A stretch of DNA of 17,258 nt, taken from contig CAYLJO010000128.1 in the NCBI GenBank assembly GCA_964383905.1, forward strand, positions 1 through 17,258, in the 5' to 3' direction. The translations under genes and the position numbers were made by a program. Each line of letters starts with the position of its first letter. Position 1 is the first letter of the stretch. Origin of the DNA: CAYLJO01 sp964383905 (lineage in GTDB: Bacteria > Acidobacteriota > Blastocatellia > Pyrinomonadales > Pyrinomonadaceae). The notes under the pieces were generated by a model. It did no database searches and was not told the DNA's origin. It was given only the letters and a program-made list of their open reading frames with translations. Below, piece after piece: positions 7,940 to 13,937 of the stretch.

Positions 7940-8240
7940 ACGAATCCCCCTCTCGGAGAAGATTATCCTAAGAATAAGCCCAGGTACAAGTCAAAATTAT
8001 AGTTTTTATAGAAAGATAAATTATATTGATACCTTGAATCCGACAAGTTACGTAATATTTAGGACGTTCGGGGCTCATTTAACACGATTGCTAAAACCAA
8101 AATTTACAGCTATGCTTATCATTGACAGCCAAGCCTAAGCTGTCGGTGAGAGTCCGTACATTGATCCTCAAGAATAAGCGAACCGCAGAGATTACTCCCC
8201 TTCCGATCGTTAACATATTGACCGACATTCTTACTTTCCC
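7940..8240. promoter_or_regulatory. Divergent intergenic region between leuA and the membrane-protein gene
   Basis: This 301-bp gap separates leuA (minus) from the gene at 8241 (plus). It contains no gene. Its centre (about 7985-8110) is clearly richer in A+T than the surroundings. It holds a near-perfect direct repeat (ATCCT-AAGAATAAGC at 7965-7979 and ATCCTCAAGAATAAGC at 8164-8179). It also holds a 6-bp inverted repeat (GACAGC 8124-8129, GCTGTC 8139-8144) overlapping a TTGACA on the plus strand, and a TATAAT-type promoter for leuA. I see no leucine-codon-rich leader peptide or T-box-like structure before leuA. Confidence 0.6.
8020..8046 (-). promoter_or_regulatory. Candidate leuA promoter
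   Basis: On the minus strand a perfect TATAAT (8025-8020) lies 15 bases downstream of TTGTCG (8046-8041), which matches four of six bases of the sigma-70 -35 element. The spacing is short. A transcript starting near 8013 would have a leader of about 70 nt before the leuA ATG. A second TATAAT (8001-7996) has no recognisable -35 element. The call rests on sequence match alone. Confidence 0.4.
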
Positions 8241-8732
8241 ATGAGCCCTACCGGACATCTGTTTACTACCGCCGCTGTTTGCGGCCTGTCTCACGCCCTC
8301 GGCGGCCCCGTCCAACTCACGGCCGGGCTGTTTCTCGGAGGTTTCCTGATCGACGTCGATCACTATTTCGATTACGTTGTGTTCGAGAGACAGTGGAGCC
8401 TCAATCCGATGAGGTTTCTCGGCTACTACCTTGAATGCAAGCTGAAGAGGGCCGTCCTGATTCTTCATTCCTACGAGCTGATGGCATTGCTCTGGCTGGT
8501 GGCCCTGCTCACGCCTCACCAACTGCTCATCGGCTACCTGCTGGGGGCCATGATGCATTTGGCGCTCGACATCTATTTCAACGGTCAACACGTCCTGAGA
8601 GAGCCCTTCCGCTTCTATTCATTTTTCTACCGGCGGAGGATGGGATTTTTGGCGAGCCGAATGATTGACGCTCCCCCTGAAAAGGTGAGGGGAAGTCGTG
8701 CCATCGAGAATATTGAGGACGGGGCGCGGTAG
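8241..8732 (+). CDS. Small His/Asp-rich membrane protein, possibly YdjM-like metal-dependent hydrolase
   Basis: The 163-residue product has hydrophobic segments at about 20-37, 75-92 and 93-108 and a hydrophilic C-terminus, so it is probably an inner-membrane protein. Conserved-looking polar residues lie at the membrane edges: H6 (PTGHL), H18, the cluster DVDHYFD (38-44), LHSYEL (H76) and HLALD (H106, D110). This pattern of paired histidines and aspartates resembles the predicted membrane-bound metal-dependent hydrolases of the YdjM/DUF457 type, but the match is by eye and the true family may differ. The ATG at 8241 has no good ribosome binding site; it is kept because PTGHL is a natural N-terminus for such proteins. 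It is divergent from leuA and 140 nt before the next gene. Confidence 0.7.
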   Translation: MSPTGHLFTTAAVCGLSHALGGPVQLTAGLFLGGFLIDVDHYFDYVVFERQWSLNPMRFLGYYLECKLKRAVLILHSYELMALLWLVALLTPHQLLIGYLLGAMMHLALDIYFNGQHVLREPFRFYSFFYRRRMGFLASRMIDAPPEKVRGSRAIENIEDGAR

Positions 8733-8872
8733 ATATAGCCGGGCAGTTTGTGATCAGAGTGTAGACCGCACCGAACAGTAATTTGACCGGGTGCGCGCAC
8801 GCAGCATGCTTCCGCATGAGTCAACGTGGCGTCATCTTGCTTCCTTGGTAGCGCAGAGCGTAACCTACCCTC

Positions 8873-9235
8873 ATGAAGCCGATTAAAGTCGCGCCGGTTA
8901 AAAAGACGATTTCTCGTGACGTGTTGGACCAAATCGATATCCGCGTCGGCACGATCGAGAGGGTCGAAGACGTGCCGTCATCAAATAAGCTGGTGAGGCT
9001 TACCGTCGATTTCGGGGATCATAAGAGGAGAATCCTGGCCGGAATAAAGCGCGAGCGCGCCGACCCGCAGGAGCTTGAGGGCGAGCAGGCCCTGTTCGTG
9101 GTTAACCTCGAACCGAAGGAGATGGCGGGCGAAGTGTCGGAGGGGATGCTCTTTGACATCGGCTACGGTGACGGCGTCGCGCCGGTCTTAGCCGTCCCGG
9201 AAAGAGAAGTGCCGAACGGGACGAGAGCGGGCTGA
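8873..9235 (+). CDS. tRNA-binding (EMAP/CsaA-like) domain protein
   Basis: The 120-residue protein is a single OB-fold tRNA-binding domain of the type found at the C-terminus of methionyl-tRNA synthetase and as the free protein CsaA. Visible family features are DIRVGTIERVEDVP (22-35), NKLVRLTVDFG (38-48), ILAGI (54-58), VVNLEPKEMAGEVSEGML (76-93) and a final hydrophobic stretch. It probably binds tRNA or acts as a CsaA-type chaperone in the cytoplasm; the exact partner cannot be told from sequence. Residues 1-14 are a basic, lysine-rich lead-in. The gene appears to stand alone, with a weak ribosome binding site (CCTACCCTC before the ATG). Confidence 0.88.
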   Translation: MKPIKVAPVKKTISRDVLDQIDIRVGTIERVEDVPSSNKLVRLTVDFGDHKRRILAGIKRERADPQELEGEQALFVVNLEPKEMAGEVSEGMLFDIGYGDGVAPVLAVPEREVPNGTRAG

Positions 9236-9421
9236 GGGTTTTAAGCTGTAAGCGGGATGTCTCGTATGGCGCAATATAACAGATGTTACAGCGGGGCGCG
9301 TCAAGATTGACCATTTCCTTACAGGTCGAATGCGCCTGCTGAACTCCGCGTTGGATGCTCAAGCCGTTGAAGCCGTGTTAGTATATGTCACACCATACGA
9401 TAGGTTTGCGTCGGAGGATTT

Positions 9422-9982
9422 ATGGCAACAGGAATCAGGCCACTATTAACTGTAGCCGATCTTGACTTGATGCCCGATGACGGTAACCGCTACGAAGTTG
9501 TTGAAGGAGAGCTTCTCGTCTCTCGCGCACCTGGCCTTGCCCACCAACGAGTCTCGCGAAACCTTTTAGTTGTTATTAGCCAGTATCTTGAAAACAATCC
9601 GGTAGGCGAAGTGTTAGCCACACCGGGCGTCATGCTCAGCGAATTGAGTGGTGTAATACCTGACCTCATCTTCATCAGTAACGCGCGAAGGCGGGATATT
9701 GCCTCAGGGGAGCGCGTGATGGGCGCACCAGATTTGGTCGTTGAAATCGTCTCCCCGGGGGCGGAAAATGCGCGGCGTGAACGTGTGGCTAAGCGCCAGT
9801 TGTATGGGAGGTACGGGGTCGAAGAATATTGGGTGGTCGATCCGGAGCAGCAAGTTGTTGAAATTTATCGCTCGCAAGATGGCTCACTTGAGCCGGTTGG
9901 CAGTTTCAAGGGTGATGAAGAGATCACTTCCCCTCTCCTACCTGATTTTGCGTGTGCGCCGTCCAGCATCTTTAGAATGTAA
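9422..9982 (+). CDS. Uma2 family (DUF820) PD-(D/E)XK nuclease-fold protein
   Basis: The 186 residues match the Uma2/DUF820 family, a restriction-endonuclease-like fold that is very common in cyanobacteria, Acidobacteria and Chloroflexi and has no settled function. The protein shows the family's ordered motifs: RYEVVEGELLVS (E29), the helix starting HQRVS (H41), GVIPDLIF (D81), PDLVVEIVSPG (D104 and E108, with E108 in the ExV strand) and KRQLYGRYGVEEYWVVDP (K124 to D140). The catalytic residues of the fold appear intact. GGAGG lies four bases before the ATG. The gene and its 3' flank are somewhat richer in A+T than the leu operon, which may reflect horizontal acquisition; such genes usually occur in many copies per genome. 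Confidence 0.92.
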   Translation: MATGIRPLLTVADLDLMPDDGNRYEVVEGELLVSRAPGLAHQRVSRNLLVVISQYLENNPVGEVLATPGVMLSELSGVIPDLIFISNARRRDIASGERVMGAPDLVVEIVSPGAENARRERVAKRQLYGRYGVEEYWVVDPEQQVVEIYRSQDGSLEPVGSFKGDEEITSPLLPDFACAPSSIFRM

Positions 9983-10181
9983 GCGCTCTAGTTCGAGCAA
10001 CGCCGCATCCATCAGTAATTTCATCAGACGCCAAATTAGGTTGAAGCCCTAAATCTAGATCATGGGTCGCGGGTGAATGCAGCATTAGGTGAACAAAGTC
10101 GTGCGAATATGGAAAGCGAACATATCGTGCAGCAAGGGGTGATTCCGCCCAATCTGAGTTCATTCATAAAGGAGACCTGAA
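9983..10181. other. Intergenic region without recognisable gene
   Basis: This 199-nt stretch follows the Uma2 gene. I find no RNA gene, promoter or convincing coding frame in it. A 63-codon open frame on the minus strand has no family features. It ends with AAAGGAG (10168-10174), a good ribosome binding site for the short ORF at 10182. Confidence 0.4.
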
Positions 10182-10379
10182 ATGATTACGGTGTATGTTT
10201 GGTTGCCCAAGCGTGTGAACAACCAAAAGAATGTCGGTCACGCATCCATGCTCGTTGATGAGCAAACCTATATCAGCTGGTGGCCGGATGAATCGGCCGG
10301 GTTGGGCCGAGACTATCATCCGATCCGTAACAAAAATTACCGCAGTGATGTAAGGGACGAGGGCTGTAACCCGTACTGA
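10182..10379 (+). pseudogene. N-terminal fragment of a larger 'YVW..GHASM..YISWWP' protein
   Basis: The 65-codon frame begins MITVYVWLPKR, followed by VGHASMLV (H20) and TYISWWPDE. From memory, this N-terminus recurs in longer bacterial and animal proteins with a cysteine-protease-like layout, in which further conserved segments and a catalytic NC pair follow. Here the frame stops at a TGA (10377-10379) right after DEGCNPY, and none of the three forward frames up to 10477 restores a plausible continuation. It has a good ribosome binding site (AAAGGAG, seven bases before the ATG), so a short product may be made, but it looks like the 5' remnant of a deleted gene. The family link is tentative. 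Confidence 0.5.
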
Positions 10380-10477
10380 GAATCATATAATGCTTCATTC
10401 TTTATGCTCCCAGCACGCTGGTTAGCTTGGAGATAAATGTCCCGCCCGAAGCGGCTCTATTGCCGAAAGGGTGACTT

Positions 10478-11467
10478 ATGTTGACCTTGATTCTCCTATC
10501 AGTATTCACTTTTCATAACGATCAGACTCCAGCCGCAGCTGCGCCCTTAACCGCTTCGCCGCCAGAAACAATCGCGCTGCTGCGCGATGGGGATGATGGT
10601 AAAGCCGATATCCTGATCGAGTTTGAGGGTAACAACATTTTCACCGCTGACGACCTGCGTGCTCGGATGGAGTACACGAAGGATGCGGGACTGGTCGCGC
10701 GCTCTGGTAAGCAAGATATCCTTGAAAGCTTAGACCTTGATCTTAAGCGGATGGACAATTACATGCGCTCGAAAGGCTACCTGCAAGCGCGCCACGGTGA
10801 GCCGCGGGTTGAATTCCTGCGCAAACGCACCACTGATACTTCCAGCCCACAGCCTTCTCTTTCCGCCGCTGGTCCGGCCCTGCGTGTGACTGTTTCGATT
10901 GAGGAAGGCAGGATCTATAAAATTGGGGTCATCAAGATCGAGGGCAACTCCGTCATTTCTGAGCAGCAGATCATGTCCGCCATCGGCCTTAACCCTGGTG
11001 ACATTGCAGATGGCGAACGCATCGGTGAAGCGCTCTATGAGAATCTTAAGGAGACCTACGGCGCGAAGGGTTTCATCCAGTACTCTGCTGAGCCAACGCC
11101 GACCTTTAGAGACAATCCACAGGATCCGAACGAGGGCACCGTAGATTTCGACATTACGATTGACGAAGGCCAACAGTTTAGGGTTCGCTCGATTATGTTT
11201 GCGGGAAATAAGCTGACGTCGGAGGAAGATCTACGTAGAGTGTTGCTGTTGCGTGAAGGCGACGTCTATAACCAGTCATTGTTTGAGAAGAGCATCCAGA
11301 AGATGAATCAGCTAGGGTTATTTGATGAGGTGGATAAGGAGAAGGATGTGGACTTCAAAGTAGATAAAGTCGATCAGGATGATGAGTGGAACGCACAGTC
11401 GGACGTCACTCCCCGCGTCAAAGAATTGGACATCACCATTCGCATCAAAGAAAAAACAGAGCAATAG
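10478..11467 (+). CDS. POTRA-repeat protein related to BamA, without a beta-barrel
   Basis: The 329-residue protein has a hydrophobic N-terminus (MLTLILLSVFTF) that may serve as a signal sequence, then about three POTRA-type repeats. The first lies at about 45-115 (ILIEFEGNNIFTADDL), the second at 145-230 (IYKIGVIKIEGNSVISEQQI) and the third at 233-328 (FRVRSIMFAGNKLTSEEDLR). In BamA/TamA/Omp85 proteins such repeats sit in the periplasm and pass client proteins to an outer-membrane barrel. Here the frame ends after the third repeat with a normal stop, and no barrel is encoded downstream. The product is probably a soluble or membrane-tethered periplasmic accessory factor; a truncated BamA paralogue is the other reading. 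The ATG follows a weak AAAGGGTGA sequence. Confidence 0.85.
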   Translation: MLTLILLSVFTFHNDQTPAAAAPLTASPPETIALLRDGDDGKADILIEFEGNNIFTADDLRARMEYTKDAGLVARSGKQDILESLDLDLKRMDNYMRSKGYLQARHGEPRVEFLRKRTTDTSSPQPSLSAAGPALRVTVSIEEGRIYKIGVIKIEGNSVISEQQIMSAIGLNPGDIADGERIGEALYENLKETYGAKGFIQYSAEPTPTFRDNPQDPNEGTVDFDITIDEGQQFRVRSIMFAGNKLTSEEDLRRVLLLREGDVYNQSLFEKSIQKMNQLGLFDEVDKEKDVDFKVDKVDQDDEWNAQSDVTPRVKELDITIRIKEKTEQ

Positions 11468-11660
11468 AATGTTTGAGGCGCAGTCATTGCTACAGTTGTT
11501 GCGCTACGGCGCTTCCAGTTGGCCTGCGAAAAGGGGGCGCAGGAGGGGCGGGAGGAACGCCGGAGAGGATCTGGCAGGCCGTTTCGGTAAAGCCGTGGTT
11601 CGACGACTTCGCTCCCAAATCACCTCGACGCTCTTCACGCCACAAAGATCATCTTAGGGA

Positions 11661-11670
11661 AGGAGGTGAG
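11661..11670 (+). promoter_or_regulatory. Strong ribosome binding site fixing the methyltransferase start
   Basis: The sequence AGGAGGTGAG lies directly before the ATG at 11671. It matches the anti-Shine-Dalgarno sequence almost perfectly, although the spacing is tight. The open frame continues upstream to 11386 but overlaps the previous gene in another frame, so 11671 is the better start. Confidence 0.7.
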
Positions 11671-12369
11671 ATGCGGGCGAGTAAAGTGCTCTCAGGCTTG
11701 GCGCTAGCCTTCGGTCTTGGCGTCCAATGCATGTGGCCGCCACCGGCCGGTGCGCAGGCACATGCCGGCATGAACAACGCCACAGCGATTACCCTTCGGA
11801 GAACGAAAAGGCGGCGACACACGCGTGTACGGCGCGAATTGGTTAAGCGACATACGCCGCGCACACGTAAGCGGCTGCGACCGCCCGACGTTATTTACTA
11901 CCCAACTCCGTCGGAAACCGTGGCCGAGATGCTGCGCCTGGCTAACATTCAGAAGGGGGATGTCATGTATGACTTGGGCAGTGGCGACGGGCGGATCCCG
12001 ATCATGGCGGCGCAGCAGTACGGCATCCGCGCTGTGGGCATTGAAATCAACCCCAAGATGATATGGGTGGCGGAAGAGCGTGCACGTGGGGCGGGGGTCG
12101 CGGATCGGGTGCGCTTCGTTAACGCGGACCTGTTCCGGGCAGACATCAGCCAAGCGACAGTAGTCACGCTCTACCTGTCGCAAACACTCAACCTGCGCTT
12201 GCGTCCCAAGCTCCTGCGTGAGCTGCGGCCCGGCACACGCATCATTTCACACGATTTCGACATGGGGGACTGGAAGCCGGAGCAAACAGTCAAGGTGCCC
12301 TGGCACGACCTCTACCGCACGGTCTATCTGTGGACGGTGCCGGCCGGAGGTCGTATAGGTAAGAAGTAG
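11671..12369 (+). CDS. Exported class I SAM-dependent methyltransferase
   Basis: The 232-residue product starts with a signal peptide-like segment (VLSGLALAFGLGVQ, then AGAQA as a likely cleavage site near residue 30). A strongly basic stretch follows (about 43-70, many Arg/Lys), then a Rossmann methyltransferase domain. Motif I is VMYDLGSGDGRIPI (98-111), the acidic end of strand 2 is VGIEIN (122-127), and NADLF (151-155) follows. The segment YYPTPSETVAEML before the domain and HDFDMGDW near the end recall the FAM173/ATPSCKMT-like lysine methyltransferases. It presumably methylates a protein, but its target is unknown. Export is odd because S-adenosylmethionine is cytoplasmic; the hydrophobic segment could instead anchor the enzyme with its catalytic domain inside. 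Start chosen from the strong ribosome binding site. Confidence 0.85.
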   Translation: MRASKVLSGLALAFGLGVQCMWPPPAGAQAHAGMNNATAITLRRTKRRRHTRVRRELVKRHTPRTRKRLRPPDVIYYPTPSETVAEMLRLANIQKGDVMYDLGSGDGRIPIMAAQQYGIRAVGIEINPKMIWVAEERARGAGVADRVRFVNADLFRADISQATVVTLYLSQTLNLRLRPKLLRELRPGTRIISHDFDMGDWKPEQTVKVPWHDLYRTVYLWTVPAGGRIGKK

Positions 12370-12510
12370 CGCCATTTCTGAAGCATGAGTCTTCTGTCTG
12401 GTTGAGGAATGAACCGCGGAGGAAAGACAAGTGGTGGGAAAAGCAGGCAGTCCGAGCGCCGGGTGCGGCAGAATATGCGCCAGCAAGTACCTTCGACAAT
12501 CAACTGGTTC

Positions 12511-12518
12511 GGAGGTGA
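12511..12518 (+). promoter_or_regulatory. Ribosome binding site fixing the RidA-like gene start
   Basis: GGAGGTGA lies 10 bases before the ATG at 12529. The same frame is open from 12409, but the upstream 40 codons are basic, low in hydrophobic residues and would bury the signal peptide, so 12529 is preferred. Confidence 0.65.
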
Positions 12519-12528
12519 TGGGCAAACC

Positions 12529-13041
12529 ATGAAACTTGGCACAGCCTTTCTTACTATTATCTGTTTTTGCTTCCACTTCAGCGTCGCAGCCCAGCAATCA
12601 AAAAAGCAGAGGGGTTCTCAGCGAAAACGAAATGAAGTCAAACGGGGCGGACCTACAGTTCTACCATCCGCGGAATACCTGACGGCTGACAAAACGCGCC
12701 CCCTACCCTTTTCCGACGCCGTGCGCGTCGGCCACATGCTTTACCTCTCAGGGCAGATTGGAGCAGACCGCTCCCTGGCGCTCGTTCCCGGCGGGATCAA
12801 GGCAGAGACAAAGCAGGCGATGGAGAACATCCGCAGTATTCTTGAAAGAAATGGGTCGGCGCTCGATCAAGTCGTCAAATGTACGGTGATGCTCGCCGAC
12901 ATGAGCGAGTGGGGCGCGATGAATGACGTCTACACCGGCTACTTTCCCAAGCAGCGTTTACCTGCGCGCAGTGCCTTTGGGGCGAATGGCCTCGCCCGGG
13001 GCGCAAGGGTAGAGATCGAGTGCTGGGCGACCGTCAAATAA
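12529..13041 (+). CDS. Exported RidA (YjgF/UK114) family protein
   Basis: RidA proteins hydrolyse reactive enamine/imine intermediates made by PLP enzymes and form trimers with active sites between subunits. The 170-residue product begins with a signal peptide (MKLGTAFLTIICFCFHFSVA, then AQQ), a basic linker (24-40) and the RidA domain. PFSDAVRVGHMLYLSGQIG (60-78) is the family's N-terminal strand pair, TKQAMENIRSIL the helix, and PARSAFGANGLARGARVEIE (145-164) contains R147, which aligns with the carboxylate-binding arginine of RidA, and E163. The active-site residues thus appear present, but the signal peptide is unusual for a family that is mainly cytoplasmic. The role of the exported form is unknown. 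It lies 159 nt after the methyltransferase gene. Confidence 0.9.
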   Translation: MKLGTAFLTIICFCFHFSVAAQQSKKQRGSQRKRNEVKRGGPTVLPSAEYLTADKTRPLPFSDAVRVGHMLYLSGQIGADRSLALVPGGIKAETKQAMENIRSILERNGSALDQVVKCTVMLADMSEWGAMNDVYTGYFPKQRLPARSAFGANGLARGARVEIECWATVK

Positions 13042-13182
13042 GAAGGCGCCCTCGCGCATGAACCGCTCAAATTTACTATTTTTTCGTCCCGTCGGACCGC
13101 CTTGTGAGTTGGCTTTGTCTGACAGGTTGCGTGGCCGTACCTGTATGAGCCAGAATTAGTGACCCGATGTAACAAAATTTCC

Positions 13183-13188
13183 AGGAGG
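13183..13188 (+). promoter_or_regulatory. Ribosome binding site of the candidate selenoprotein gene
   Basis: AGGAGG lies eight bases before the ATG at 13197. This near-ideal site shows that translation starts upstream of the in-frame TGA, which would be pointless if only the 32-residue fragment were made. Confidence 0.7.
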
Positions 13189-13196
13189 ATCAGAGT

Positions 13197-13763
13197 ATGG
13201 CTATGCAATGGAAGAAAGATGTCGAGCAGGCGCTCGCCGAAGCCAGGGATGCGAAGAAGCCACTGCTGCTTGATTTCAGCGCCGCCCCGGCCTGAGGCGC
13301 GTGCGTTCGGCTGGAGGCCGAATCCTACGCCGACAATGAGACCTCGACCTTCATCAGCGAAAATTTCCTGCCCGTCGAGATACACATCAAAGAACACCCG
13401 GCCGGGTTTCACCGCTTCGACGTAGTATGGACGCCGACGGTGCTCGTCATGGACTCAAGCGGGGTTGAACGGGAGCGGATCGAGGGGTATCTCCCGAAGC
13501 CTGAATTCCGCGCCACGCTGGAGGCGGGCCTGGCGCGGATCGCATTTATGCACAAGCAATGGGCCGATGCGGAACGAAGGTACGCCGACGTCGTCGAGCG
13601 TTATCCGAACACGACGGCCGCCCCGGAGGCTGTGTATTGGAGAGGCGTTAGCCGCTACAAAGCGACGAACGATCACACGGTGCTGGGCGAAGTGGCGGCG
13701 CAGCTCAAGGAGAAGTATCCGGACAGTGTGTGGGCGCTGAAGGCGTCGGTCTGGTCCCACTAA
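13197..13763 (+). CDS. Candidate selenoprotein: thioredoxin-like with U-G-A-C redox site and TPR-like tail
   Basis: Read through one in-frame TGA (13293-13295, codon 33), this frame gives a 188-residue thioredoxin-fold protein. Residues 1-32 form the first helix and strand (MAMQWKKDVEQALAEA, KKPLLLDFSAAPA). The TGA takes the first cysteine's place in the CxxC site (TGA-G-A-C, with C36). Next come LEAESYADNE, FISENFLPVEIHI, the cis-proline loop VVWTPTVLVMDSSG (P80) and a helical TPR-like tail (about 110-160: WADAERRYADVVERYP, EAVYWRGVSRY). The same order occurs in a thioredoxin-like family that I recall having Cys and Sec members. A SECIS-like hairpin follows the TGA. The likely role is a cytoplasmic thiol/selenol oxidoreductase; no signal peptide is seen. 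Standard gene callers would keep only a C-terminal piece from about 13440. The alternative is a pseudogene made by a TGC-to-TGA mutation, or a sequencing error. Confidence 0.8.
13296..13331 (+). promoter_or_regulatory. SECIS-like stem-loop directly after the in-frame TGA
   Basis: The upper stem is perfect: TTCGGC (13306-13311) pairs with GCCGAA (13317-13322) around the five-base loop TGGAG, with a possible extra G-T pair (13305/13323). A lower stem GGCG (13296-13299) can pair with CGCC (13328-13331) across an internal loop. The loop starts after 16 bases from the TGA and has G at its second position. This agrees with the known model of bacterial SECIS elements (hairpin inside the coding region just 3' of UGA, with an early G in the apical loop). 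G/C-rich genes contain chance hairpins, so this is supporting evidence only. Confidence 0.6.
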
Positions 13764-13766
13764 GAT

Positions 13767-13796
13767 GAGCGGGCAGAGCGCCTGCTCTCTCCGCTC
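13767..13796 (+). terminator. Terminator-like hairpin after the candidate selenoprotein gene
   Basis: GAGCGG (13767-13772) pairs with CCGCTC (13791-13796), and inside AGAG (13775-13778) pairs with CTCT (13785-13788). It begins three bases after the TAA stop. It is not followed by a T-run, so rho-independent termination is uncertain. It may instead stabilise the 3' end of the message between the two convergent genes. The rest of the gap up to 13937 shows no gene. Confidence 0.4.
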
Positions 13797-13937
13797 GGGT
13801 GTTGAGGCCGTTACCGAGCAACGGGCGGTCGGCAAGCGGGCTCCGAGCTTCAATCTTGCTCTTTGCTGTACAGAAGAGGGAAGGAGTTGCGGGGTTGGTC
13901 CGAGCCCCCGAGCAATTTACGGGAACGGCCTGAACCG

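Noticed and set aside
10377..10379. The TGA ending the 65-codon frame as a second selenocysteine codon.
   Set aside because: There is no redox motif around it, only about 18 codons follow before the next stop, and no plausible homologous continuation is seen.
11469..11657. A 62-codon frame starting MFEAQSLLQLLRYG between the POTRA gene and the methyltransferase gene.
   Set aside because: It is Arg-rich, has no good ribosome binding site and no recognisable features, and arises from a purine-rich stretch; I see no support for a gene.
12409..12528. An N-terminal extension of the RidA-like protein from ATG 12409.
   Set aside because: It would place 40 basic residues before the signal peptide, while GGAGGTGA sits correctly before the ATG at 12529.
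13440..13763. A separate 107-residue gene starting at GTG 13440.
   Set aside because: It has no ribosome binding site and starts in the middle of the thioredoxin fold (just before the strand after WTPT); it is the 3' part of the gene at 13197.
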